A stretch of 64,000 nt of DNA, taken from contig NZ_JAJTSZ010000005.1 of the NCBI RefSeq assembly GCF_021440195.1, positions 124,001-188,000 of the forward strand, in the 5' to 3' direction. The notes under the pieces are model-generated. The model saw only the letters and a program-made list of their open reading frames with translations, searched no databases and was not told where the DNA came from. Positions 55,269 through 63,915 of the stretch are shown here, in pieces; the stretch's first letter is position 1; every line of letters starts with the position of its first letter. The DNA comes from Dyadobacter sp. CY356 (GTDB lineage Bacteria; Bacteroidota; Bacteroidia; Cytophagales; Spirosomataceae). A program made the position numbers and the translations under genes.

Positions 55269-55362
55269 GAATTTGTTGAAAAGGGTAGTTAACTGCATGA
55301 TTGTCAAATAAATTTATTTTACTAAATTGCATTTATCCCGAAAACATTATAATCCTGCTCGT

Positions 55363-55974
55363 ATGAAAAAGACATCTATATTATCCCTGGCTCTTGCATC
55401 AGTGTTTTTATTATCCGGTTGCGGAGGCAAAAAGGAAGCAGAAGAAGAAAAAGAAGAACCAGCCAATGCCGTTGAAGCCATGCAGCAATTTGCCGATAAA
55501 GCAAAAACAATGCAAAACAAGGAAGCGGTAGATCCGGTTGATTTTCGAAAACTGAAAGAATTACTTCCGGAAAAAGCAGAAGGACTAAACAGAACGGAAG
55601 CTACCGGTGAGAAAAACGGAGCGATGGGTTTCACAATTTCCCGGGCAGAAGCGAAATATAATGGTGAGGGCGATGCATCCGCACATGTGGAAATATTTGA
55701 TACTGGCGGTGTAGCTGGCGTAGCAACTATGGCTCTGGCTGCATGGACAATGGCTGACATTGACAAGGAAACGGCCACTGGTTATGAAAAAACCACGAAG
55801 CTGGAAGGACATAAAGGTTATGAAAAATATGACAACCAAAATAAATCCGGAGAACTGAACGTACTGGTTGGTGACAGATTTGTTGTGAATGTCAGTGGAA
55901 ATAATCTTTCCATAGAACAGCTAAAAAGTATTTTAGGCGCAATTGATCTTGATAAACTTTCGGATTTGAAATAA
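55363..55974 (+). CDS. Small lipoprotein of unknown function
   Basis: 203 residues from the ATG at 55363; a TTG at 55327 would extend it. Lipobox LLSGC (Cys near 20). An acidic stretch EEEKEEPANAVEAM and a helix with FADKAKTMQNKE follow. The rest (about 60-203) has alternating hydrophobic patterns (AMGFTISRAEAKYNGEGDAS, GVATMALAAWTMADIDKET). I recognise no family. It lies 94 bases after lgt and ends with a terminator, so it may share its transcript. Confidence 0.8.
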   Translation: MKKTSILSLALASVFLLSGCGGKKEAEEEKEEPANAVEAMQQFADKAKTMQNKEAVDPVDFRKLKELLPEKAEGLNRTEATGEKNGAMGFTISRAEAKYNGEGDASAHVEIFDTGGVAGVATMALAAWTMADIDKETATGYEKTTKLEGHKGYEKYDNQNKSGELNVLVGDRFVVNVSGNNLSIEQLKSILGAIDLDKLSDLK

Positions 55975-55994
55975 TTTACTTTCAGTAATTACAA

Positions 55995-56020
55995 AAAAAG
56001 GAGCCTTTCGGCTCCTTTTT
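55995..56020 (+). terminator. Rho-independent terminator
   Basis: 11-bp stem (55995-56005 with 56010-56020), 4-base loop, ending in five T; 20 bases after the lipoprotein stop. Confidence 0.85.
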
Positions 56021-56105
56021 AGGGTTTAGGGATCTTGTGTAGAGTTATCGGGGTAAAATGAGTAAGTTAATTTTTACAGTCTGCGAACTAAACAATTCTC
56101 AATTG

Positions 56106-56645
56106 CTACACAGTAGCAAAATCCACTTTCTCTCTCAATATCTGTTTAGCTTTGACAAGCTGATTCTTTACAGTATTTTTTGAAATTCTAAGAAATTCGG
56201 CAATTTCCTGATAAGATTTTCCTTCTTCAATATTCAATCGAAGGATTTGCTTTCTTTTCAAAGACAGGGAATCCACCGCAGCCTGCACCATATAAATCCG
56301 TCGTTCCTTTTCCTCCTTTTCATCATCCACAGAAGCCTTCATTACTTCCATATATTGCTTACGCAAAAATTCACTTTTCTCAATTTTCTTGAAATGGTCG
56401 AACGCCATATTCCTGAGACAAGTAAATAAATAGGAATTAAAATTCAGGTCTGGTTTGATCTGCTCCCTTTTCAGCCAAATTTTCACAAAAACATCTTGCA
56501 GCATATTTTCTGCTTCCTCCTCATCTTTCAGAAGTGAGATCGAAAACCGCAAAGCGGGCGTTTTGTAGTAATTATAAAGTTCAGCAAAAGCGGCTTCATC
56601 GCCTTGCGTTACTTTGAACAGAATTTTTTCGTCAGGATGGGCCAC
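56106..56645 (-). CDS. ECF sigma factor, no neighbouring anti-sigma
   Basis: Alternative sigma factor, 179 residues, ECF type. Region 2 (about 10-80): YNYYKTPALRFSISLLKDEE, LQDVFVKIWLKREQI. Region 4 (about 115-172): SLSLKRKQILRLNIEEGKSY, EIAEFLRISKNTVKNQLVKA. No FecR-type anti-sigma or TonB-dependent receptor gene lies beside it, unlike the usual Bacteroidetes arrangement. Transcribed toward the left; the adjacent gene downstream is the convergent lipoprotein. Confidence 0.92.
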   Translation of the reverse strand: MAHPDEKILFKVTQGDEAAFAELYNYYKTPALRFSISLLKDEEEAENMLQDVFVKIWLKREQIKPDLNFNSYLFTCLRNMAFDHFKKIEKSEFLRKQYMEVMKASVDDEKEEKERRIYMVQAAVDSLSLKRKQILRLNIEEGKSYQEIAEFLRISKNTVKNQLVKAKQILREKVDFATV

Positions 56646-57251
56646 GTTCGTAAAAGTTTATGTCAAGGAAAACCGGGTCTGAATTAAAAGAAATTGGTCA
56701 ATTTAAAGCTCTTTATTTAGTCAATTTTATTCTTAAATTAATATTATTTTGAAATTCTGAAATCTTATCTAAGAAATTGAACTCAATTAATAAGCTTAAA
56801 ACCTTTTATCAGGAAATAAAATATGCTAAAACACTATATAAACAATTGTATGTTTTGCAATTATAATCGTCTCTAATGTTTTATATTGATGAAGCTGCCA
56901 GAATTATGATTATAAATTTACGGGGAGATTTCATAATTGATATCGCAACTTGCGTAAATATATCTTCATTTTGCGCAAATCAGATTTATTTAATAATTCC
57001 GTAATAATAATTTCTCAAAAAGGCCACAAATGCTCATAATCAGGCTCTTTTTAGTCTGAAAAAATATTTTGAAACCAGCTTTTTTATTGAAGGAGGATAG
57101 ATAAAATACTATATCAGCGGTATTGCCGATACGAAAGGAAATGTTCTGCGATAGTCCAACTTATTACGTGCAGAGTATATATTCACAATCCGAATGTTAC
57201 TAAAATATATTCAAAAAATTAAATTCCTGAACATAACAATCTGGCTGACCA
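56646..57251. other. Divergent gap between the ECF sigma and PfkB-HAD genes (606 bases)
   Basis: AT-rich, no supportable gene. TATGTTTTGCA (56850-56860) is one base too long for a -7 element on plus. An isolated AAGGAGG (57090-57096) precedes a 17-codon open stretch without ATG, discussed as rejected. Confidence 0.6.
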
Positions 57252-59174
57252 ATGGATCAAAATAGAATCGAATATATTCTGGAAAAAATTTCTACTGTTA
57301 ATATTGCGGTATATGGCGACTTCTGCCTTGATTCCTATTGGATCATCGATGACCAAGGTTCTGAAATTTCCGTGGAAACTGGATTAAAAACACAAGCGGT
57401 TTCCCGTCATTATTATACGCCGGGTGGTGCGGGAAATGTGGTAGCAAATCTTTCAGCATTGAATCCTGCGAAAATCAAAGTTATCGGCGCCATTGGAAAT
57501 GACATTTTTGGAAGAGAATTAACTGCGCAGTTACAATCTCTGGGTGCGGATACAACTTCTCTTTTTTTACAGCAGGATAATTTTAATACTTATAGTTATT
57601 TAAAACGGCTTATCGACGGTCAGGAAGAGCCAAGAATTGATTTCGGAATTTTTAATCAACGGAGTACTGAGACGGATGAAAAAATTCTGGAAGCAATAGA
57701 AAACGCATTGGTTGAATCTGATGCCGTTATTTTCAACCAGCAGGTTACTGGAAGCATCAATAATGAATCATTTATTGTGCGTGCTAATGAGTTGTTTCAA
57801 AAATATAATGACAAAATCATTATGCTTGATTCCCGTCATTTTAATCACCGCTTCATGAACACTTTATTAAAAGCGAACGACCGGGAAATAGCCTCCCTTT
57901 CGGGCATTCAAATTAGTCCCGAAGAAATAATTCCTGCTGACGATCTAAAAAAATATGGTAAGGCAGTTTTTGACAAAACAAATAAACCCGTTTTTGTAAC
58001 GTCCGGGGAACGTGGTATTCTGGCATTTGATCACAATGGAATTTATAAAATCCATGGATTGCAATTAAAAGGCAAACTGGATACGGTTGGCGCGGGAGAT
58101 ACCACCATCAGTGCACTTACATTATGTCTGGCAGCAGGAATTCCTGCAAATGAAGCAGCTGAGTTCGCAAATTTTGCGGCCGCAGTTACAGTTCAGAAGC
58201 TATATACAACCGGAACTGCAAGCGGAGAAGAAATTATCAAAATAAGCCATGAGCCTGATTACATATTCAACGCTGATCTCGCTGAAAATGAACGGCAGGC
58301 AGTATATGTTCCGGAAACAGAGTTTGAAATTTGCGACCCTGATGTGATGGAACGTCTTGGACATATCCGTTATGCCGTTTTTGATCATGACGGAACAATC
58401 AGTTCTATGCGCCAGGGTTGGGAGGAAATCATGGAACCGGTCATGATGAAATCAATATTGGGCCGCCGGTACGACACCATTGACTCCGGAACGTTTCATA
58501 AAGTACAGGAAAAGGTTAAAGATTTCATTCACAAAACAACCGGTATCCAGACTATCTTTCAAATGGAAGGACTGGTAAATCTGGTCCGGGAGTTCGGTTA
58601 TGTACCTGATGATGAAATTCTGGATAAGTTTCAATATAAAGAAATCTATAATGAGGGCCTGATGGAAATGGTGAACAAGCGCATGCAAAAGCTTGAAGCC
58701 GGAGAGTTAAGCCAAAGCGATTTTATTATGAAAGGTGCGGTAGATTTTCTTTATGAATTGAAAGAACGTGGTGTTACCATGTATCTGGCAAGTGGAACGG
58801 ATGCCGAAGATGTACGGCATGAAGCAGAAATACTGGGTTATGCACACTTGTTTGACGGTGGAATTTACGGTGCGTTAAAAGATTACACAAAGTTTTCCAA
58901 AAAGATGATTATTGAAAAAATCATCCGTGACAATAATTTGAGCGGAAATGAACTGGCTGTTTTTGGCGACGGACCTGACGAAATCCGTGAAGGGCGCCGC
59001 GCAGGCGGCGTTGCAGTTGGCATAACCAGCAACGAATTGCAGCGTTTTGGACACAATCCTGCAAAACGTCCACGCCTTGTACGCGCAGGAGCTCAGTTGC
59101 TGATCCCTGATTTTTCTCAACATAAAAAACTGATCTCACTGCTCTTTCAGGAAAATGTTGACTACGCTTCCTGA
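57252..59174 (+). CDS. Fusion of PfkB/RfaE-like sugar kinase and HAD phosphatase
   Basis: 640 residues. The N-terminal kinase (about 1-345) follows the PfkB fold with the RfaE/HldE-like start AVYGDFCLDSYWIIDDQG, the substrate-site TPGGAGNVVANLSALNPAKI, and the catalytic anion hole DTVGAGD (277-283; Asp283 as general base by family). A short linker is followed by a HAD domain (about 370-630) with Asp378 and Asp380 in FDHDGT, a helical cap (about 395-520), SGTDAEDVRHEAEI (motif II) and VFGDGPDEIREGRRAGG (motif IV). Both active sites appear intact. A kinase joined to a capped phosphatase suggests opposing or successive steps on one sugar. HldE/GmhB are only partial analogues. The ECF sigma gene lies upstream across a 606-base gap. 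Confidence 0.88.
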   Translation: MDQNRIEYILEKISTVNIAVYGDFCLDSYWIIDDQGSEISVETGLKTQAVSRHYYTPGGAGNVVANLSALNPAKIKVIGAIGNDIFGRELTAQLQSLGADTTSLFLQQDNFNTYSYLKRLIDGQEEPRIDFGIFNQRSTETDEKILEAIENALVESDAVIFNQQVTGSINNESFIVRANELFQKYNDKIIMLDSRHFNHRFMNTLLKANDREIASLSGIQISPEEIIPADDLKKYGKAVFDKTNKPVFVTSGERGILAFDHNGIYKIHGLQLKGKLDTVGAGDTTISALTLCLAAGIPANEAAEFANFAAAVTVQKLYTTGTASGEEIIKISHEPDYIFNADLAENERQAVYVPETEFEICDPDVMERLGHIRYAVFDHDGTISSMRQGWEEIMEPVMMKSILGRRYDTIDSGTFHKVQEKVKDFIHKTTGIQTIFQMEGLVNLVREFGYVPDDEILDKFQYKEIYNEGLMEMVNKRMQKLEAGELSQSDFIMKGAVDFLYELKERGVTMYLASGTDAEDVRHEAEILGYAHLFDGGIYGALKDYTKFSKKMIIEKIIRDNNLSGNELAVFGDGPDEIREGRRAGGVAVGITSNELQRFGHNPAKRPRLVRAGAQLLIPDFSQHKKLISLLFQENVDYAS

Positions 59175-59326
59175 AAATGTTAAACGCAGGGTTCTGGGAG
59201 TTTATCGCGGAGTTTTAAGAGTTTTTATTAGTCTCTTACTACATAAATTAAGTATACATTAAGACCGATCCTCAGCAAAAACTGCCGGTGATAAAAATAT
59301 CAATAATTTACGTACTCCTTTACCGT

Positions 59327-61558
59327 ATGTCTAAACCCTTTTATTTATCCCTTCTCTTCCTTTTTGCTGCTTTAATTTTCAATTCTTGTAGTAATACAAT
59401 AACTAAGCAACCCGTTTACGAAGACAAACCTTTTGTTCAGGATTTTAGTATTAAATATTATGCTGATACGACAAAACTAAATTTATTGTCTGCTTTTTCG
59501 GATAGAAATGGTGTCATCCAGATTCTTGCAAAAGAAGGATTACAACATCCTTACGACGGACAATTCCTATATCATGGCTCGATAGAAGCAGATAATTCTT
59601 ATCGCTTCATGAAATCAAAGAAAATTTCTGCAATAGGGAATTATGATAAACAGCTGGTTTATCTGAGTGATTCTGTCGTTTTCAGCAATGCCTGGGCGGG
59701 GACTTTGTTTTCAAAACATACATTACCCGCTGCAAAGCTTTTTGCAGATGGAAAGGATTTCACTTTTCTGGTTTCGGATGGAAAATCGCTGCAACTGATC
59801 AAAGATTCAAAAAATCTGTATAGTGGTACTTTGCCGGATGACGAAATTATTTCGATTCGTTACCAGCAAAATACGGGTGATTTCTGGATTCTTGGAAAGA
59901 AAACTTTGTATGTTTTGTCTTCTGACAATACATTAACAAAAGCCTTCGACGGTCTCGACTTCACTTCATTTGATATTGTAAAAACAGGTCAAAAAATTAT
60001 CATTGGTACCACAGAAGGCTATATTGACTTTGATCCTGCGGCTAAAAAACAAATTGGAGCCATTAATAAAAAACTGCCTGTTACGAATATCACTTTTGTC
60101 AAGGAAATAAACGAAAAAATCTGGTTTGGATCCAATCAGGGGGCATTTGCGCTTCGTGCTGATAACAAATTCGATTATTATTATGGTGAACGCTGGCTGC
60201 CGGGGAATAAAGTAATCCATATTTCAGAAGGACCCAAAAACTCTGTTTTGGTTTTGACAACAGCTGGTTTGGGACAAATTGCATTTAAAGAAATGACGCT
60301 TCACGATAAAGCTATTTATTTTGAAGAGCAGGTTCGTTTAAGGCATATCCGGAACGGATTTAACGCTTCGCTGGACGGTATGGAGAAAGGAAATCTGTCA
60401 ACCGGATATATGTCAGATTCTGACAATGACGGTCTTTGGACAACCATGTATCTGGGCGGAGAAATTTTCCGTTATGCGGCAACGAAAGATTCTTTCGCAT
60501 TGCAAAATTGCCGCGAATCGCTGGATGCTATTGAAAGACTTTATACAGTCAATCCGGTTCCCGGTTTCCCCGCCAGATCTTTTGAACGCAGCGGACATAT
60601 CGAAAACCTTTCTGATTCTGAGCGTTGGCAACCATCTCCTGAAAAAGAATGGAGCTGGAAATCAACCACCAGCAGTGATGAAATTATCGGCCACGTTTTT
60701 GCCTTCGGCGCAATAGCAGAATTGATTGACGACGAGCCAATGAAGAAAAAAGCCATTATGCTGCTTGATACGGTAATGTCACATATTGTAAAAAACGATA
60801 TGTATCTGATCGATTTCGACGGCAAACCGACCATGTGGGGAAAATGGAATCCGAAGTATGTTAACGCATTTCCAACCAATGTTGGTGACAGGAAATTAAA
60901 TTCTTCCAATATTGTTTCGATGCTGCAAACCGCCTATTATTTTACCAAAAAGGAAAAATACAAAGCCAAAGCGTTCGAGCTGATGAATCAATATGGTTAT
61001 TACGAAAACATGATGCGCCCAATGAGTGAAATAGGGAAAGCACCTGCCAATGCCGACGAACATGCAAAACACATGTCGGATGGCTGGAATCACTCGGATG
61101 ATGAAATGTATTTTATCGGATACTGGGGATTGTATCGCTATCCATTTAATGATACTTTAAAAACCGCTTACAAAAAACAGATCCTGGATCACTGGCAGGT
61201 TGAGCGACCGGAAAAAGATGGTGCCTGGAATATATTTACAGCTTTGACCGGTACAGAGGAATTTGATTTAAAAGAAGCAATCTGGTATTTGCAGGAATAT
61301 CCGATGGATCTGATCAATTGGTCAATTAAAAACAGCCATAGAAAGGATATAGAGCTAATGGAGCCTAATTTCCGTAAACAAACAACAAAGGAAGTTTTGC
61401 CTCCTGATGAAAAACCGGTTAAACGTCATAACAGCAATACCTTTGACCTTGATCGCGACGGCGTCGGCGGAACCTCTGAAGAAAGCGCGGGTGATATCTG
61501 GCTTTTGCCATACTGGATGGGAAGATATCTGGGCATAATCAGCGCACCGGCTAAATAA
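59327..61558 (+). CDS. Propeller plus alpha-barrel lipoprotein of unknown function
   Basis: 743 residues from the ATG at 59327 (an earlier GTG at 59288 only lengthens the signal). Lipobox-like FNSCSNTI (Cys near residue 21). About residues 35-335 have propeller-type repeats (KQLVYLSDSVVFSNAWAGT, KTLYVLSSDNT, KIWFGSNQGAFALRADN), like two-component regulator propellers. About residues 350-650 are alpha-helical with many aromatic residues (GDNDGLWTTMYLGGEIF-like SDNDGLWTTMYLGGEIFRYA, TSSDEIIGHVFAFGAIAEL, WGKWNPKYVNAF, GWNHSDDEMYFIGYWGLYRY), reminiscent of six-hairpin glycoside-active barrels. No known catalytic pair can be assigned. Nine bases before the next gene, so an operon. Confidence 0.8.
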   Translation: MSKPFYLSLLFLFAALIFNSCSNTITKQPVYEDKPFVQDFSIKYYADTTKLNLLSAFSDRNGVIQILAKEGLQHPYDGQFLYHGSIEADNSYRFMKSKKISAIGNYDKQLVYLSDSVVFSNAWAGTLFSKHTLPAAKLFADGKDFTFLVSDGKSLQLIKDSKNLYSGTLPDDEIISIRYQQNTGDFWILGKKTLYVLSSDNTLTKAFDGLDFTSFDIVKTGQKIIIGTTEGYIDFDPAAKKQIGAINKKLPVTNITFVKEINEKIWFGSNQGAFALRADNKFDYYYGERWLPGNKVIHISEGPKNSVLVLTTAGLGQIAFKEMTLHDKAIYFEEQVRLRHIRNGFNASLDGMEKGNLSTGYMSDSDNDGLWTTMYLGGEIFRYAATKDSFALQNCRESLDAIERLYTVNPVPGFPARSFERSGHIENLSDSERWQPSPEKEWSWKSTTSSDEIIGHVFAFGAIAELIDDEPMKKKAIMLLDTVMSHIVKNDMYLIDFDGKPTMWGKWNPKYVNAFPTNVGDRKLNSSNIVSMLQTAYYFTKKEKYKAKAFELMNQYGYYENMMRPMSEIGKAPANADEHAKHMSDGWNHSDDEMYFIGYWGLYRYPFNDTLKTAYKKQILDHWQVERPEKDGAWNIFTALTGTEEFDLKEAIWYLQEYPMDLINWSIKNSHRKDIELMEPNFRKQTTKEVLPPDEKPVKRHNSNTFDLDRDGVGGTSEESAGDIWLLPYWMGRYLGIISAPAK

Positions 61559-61567
61559 CCAAGTTTT

Positions 61568-62971
61568 ATGAGCACCATTTTTTCAACCGCATTTTTTACA
61601 CTATTATTTTTATCTACAATACTATTTTTATCAATGTTATCCCCGCAACCTGAAAAAGATACTGAAGAAAAACAGATTACTCATGATCTGACTTACAATC
61701 ATGATCTGGACAATAATGATAATTTTTCTCCCGACGGTGAATGGCTGGTATATGATACGCGCACGGATGATGGCGGAATTGCTGAATCTGCACGGATCGA
61801 AAAAGTAAATGTAAAAACTGGTGAAATTAAAGTGCTTTTCAAAGTTGAAAATAATGAAATCTGGGGACCCGGTGCAGGAGCAGTAAGTTATAGTCCAAAG
61901 GAAAATTCAGTTGTCTTTATTCATGGTTTGGCAAAAAGTACCAAAGAAAATCCATATCAGCAGTGGCGGCGTACCGGAGTGATCGTTGAAGATTCCAAAC
62001 CCAACGTACCAATCTATATGGACGCACGCGATCTGACATTTCCCTATACTCCAGGTGCTTTACGGGGCGGTACACATCGTCACGAATGGAGCGGAGATGG
62101 CCAATGGATTGGGTTTACCTACAACGACGCTATTTTGAAAGCGCTTGAAGATTCCATAGGCAAAAAAAGAAATCTCAGAACGATTGGCGTTTCAAAAAGA
62201 AAAAAGGCTGTTCATGTTGACAAAAATACGGAGAATGTCTCCGGCGAATGGTACAGTGCATTGGTAGTCCGTGTAGTGCCTGAACCCAAACGGGGCAGTG
62301 ATGAAATCAGTCACGCTGCTGGTGACAGCTGGATCGGAACAAACGGATATCTTCGTCCGGATGGAAAAAGACAGATTGCAAGAGCATTTTTGGGAACTGT
62401 TGTTGACAAAAATGGGAAAGACGTACCGGAAGTATTTGTGGTTGATATTCCTGATGACATAACCAAACCGGGAGAATTTGGGCCGTTGGAAGGAACTGAA
62501 ACTGATTTCCCTATGCCTCCCAAAGGTACATTGCAAAAAAGGCTGACTTTCACGGCTGATTCAAAATATCCTGGCTGTTCCGGTATTGTACGCTCTTCGC
62601 CGGATGGAAACTCTCTTGCTTATTTTGCAAAAGATATAAAAGGTGTATTACAAATATTTTTGATGTCTCCCAAGGGTGGAAAACCTCAACAATTAACTGA
62701 ACATGAATCCGATGTTTCCGGTAATTTACGCTGGCATCCGGACGGTCAACATGTAAGTTATGTCTGGAACGGAAGTATTATGTTGTGCCAAACCGAAAGT
62801 GCTCCTTTTCAGGATCGCTGTCAAACTTTAACGACCTCATCAAATCCAGCTCCGACAAATATTGTCTGGGCGCATGATGGAAAAATGTTTGCTTTTAACA
62901 GAGCGGTAAAAGCTAAAAATGGGAATGATGCAACTTTACAAGTTTTTGTAAAATCGTTTGAACAAAAGTGA
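61568..62971 (+). CDS. Exported PD40-type propeller protein resembling DUF3748 (YidR)
   Basis: 467 residues. N-terminal hydrophobic segment (about 8-25), then PD40/WD40-like repeats: NDNFSPDGEWLVYDTRTDDG (about 51-70), AVSYSPKENSVVFIHGLAK, HRHEWSGDGQWIGFTY, SSPDGNSLAYFAKDIKGVLQ, RWHPDGQHVSYVW, VWAHDGKMFAF. The order and TDDGG motif resemble E. coli YidR (DUF3748), itself of unclear role. It follows the propeller/barrel lipoprotein by 9 bases and is the last gene of that unit. Confidence 0.75.
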   Translation: MSTIFSTAFFTLLFLSTILFLSMLSPQPEKDTEEKQITHDLTYNHDLDNNDNFSPDGEWLVYDTRTDDGGIAESARIEKVNVKTGEIKVLFKVENNEIWGPGAGAVSYSPKENSVVFIHGLAKSTKENPYQQWRRTGVIVEDSKPNVPIYMDARDLTFPYTPGALRGGTHRHEWSGDGQWIGFTYNDAILKALEDSIGKKRNLRTIGVSKRKKAVHVDKNTENVSGEWYSALVVRVVPEPKRGSDEISHAAGDSWIGTNGYLRPDGKRQIARAFLGTVVDKNGKDVPEVFVVDIPDDITKPGEFGPLEGTETDFPMPPKGTLQKRLTFTADSKYPGCSGIVRSSPDGNSLAYFAKDIKGVLQIFLMSPKGGKPQQLTEHESDVSGNLRWHPDGQHVSYVWNGSIMLCQTESAPFQDRCQTLTTSSNPAPTNIVWAHDGKMFAFNRAVKAKNGNDATLQVFVKSFEQK

Positions 62972-62978
62972 TAATAAA

Positions 62979-63545
62979 TCAAACTGCCTTTTCAAAAGAA
63001 ACTTTCCTATAAACTGAGTTGAGCGGTAATTCTATGTTGAAATATATAAGTTTAATTACCTCATCCATTTTTTCATAAAATTCAACATACCACCTTTCTC
63101 CTTCACGAATATAAATTTCGACGAAGCAATTATTTTGTTCAACAATAATATAATATTGTAATGACGATATGGATCTGTATTCGTTAAGTTTTATGATTCT
63201 ATCTATCTTTTCTGTGCTTTCTGAAATTACCTCAACGATCAACAATGGCTCGGTTGCGTACTTGATTTTATTCCCCTCTTCTTTGAAAATGAAGAAGTCG
63301 GGAATGCGAAAAATTGCTTCTTCCTTCACTTGCGATTTAACTGCATTTTGAACAAAAAAATATGGTTGGTCTTGCAGCAAACCACGTAAATGAAAATGAA
63401 TATTTCCAGCGATCTGATTCGCTGTAACCGATTCTCCTGACATCTCTGTAATTTCTCCGTTTACGAATTCGAAACGTCCTTCGTGCGTTTCGCAAAACTC
63501 AAAGTATTCTTCCAGGCTGTGAAGTTTTTCGGCTAATGCTTCCAT
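62979..63545 (-). CDS. Uma2/DUF820 family endonuclease-like protein
   Basis: 188 residues, PD-(D/E)xK fold of the Uma2 family. Motifs: HEGRFEFVNGEITEMSGES, RIPDFFIFKEEGNKI (Asp), LLIVEVISESTEKIDRIIKL (Glu and Lys-containing helix) and SISSLQYYIIVEQNNCFVEI. These families are abundant in some Bacteroidetes and cyanobacteria; the role is unclear. Convergent with the DUF3748-like gene, with a 7-base gap. Confidence 0.88.
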   Translation of the reverse strand: MEALAEKLHSLEEYFEFCETHEGRFEFVNGEITEMSGESVTANQIAGNIHFHLRGLLQDQPYFFVQNAVKSQVKEEAIFRIPDFFIFKEEGNKIKYATEPLLIVEVISESTEKIDRIIKLNEYRSISSLQYYIIVEQNNCFVEIYIREGERWYVEFYEKMDEVIKLIYFNIELPLNSVYRKVSFEKAV

Positions 63546-63729
63546 AAAGATTTCATTTTTATCAAATCTACATTTTAAATTCGAAATTGTAAATCATTAT
63601 TCCCCATAGTTATATTTTAATCGAATGATTCATAATGGTTTGTAAGAGAATTATATAGTATCAATTTCAAAAGCAATTTATATTAAATTTGATACAGAGC
63701 CTGAAGAAATTAACCAAAATAAAAAGACT

Positions 63730-63915
63730 ATGGGAATTGAAGAGTTTTTGCTCGATCGGGCTGAAAAGAAGGGAATTCAAAAAAATAAAATTACTGTTGT
63801 CAAATCTCTTTTAAAAGAAACAGAGTTCTCTAATGCAAAAATTGCATCATTGGTTGACGTTTCTGAGGAGATGGTACAAAAGATAAAAATGGAGTTGCAA
63901 AGTAATTATCAATAA
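63730..63915 (+). pseudogene. C-terminal remnant of a Bacteroidetes Rpn/PDDEXK-type nuclease-family protein
   Basis: 61 residues from the ATG at 63730. The frame stays open upstream to 63646 and reads YIKFDTEPEEINQNKKT before that ATG. The whole segment resembles the C-terminal tail of Bacteroidetes proteins of the Rpn/PDDEXK-like families: TMGIEEFLLDRAEKKG, then LKETEFSNAKIASLVDVSEE with a small HTH-like end. The missing N-terminal part suggests a 5'-deleted gene. It may still be a small real protein. It overlaps the convergent LacI-type gene by 7 bases. Confidence 0.5.

Noticed and set aside
57090-57154. A strong AAGGAGG followed by a 17-codon open stretch (IKYYISGIADTKGNVLR)
   Set aside because: There is no start codon after the site, the stretch is very short and I know no family for it. 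It may be a fossil, but a gene cannot be supported.
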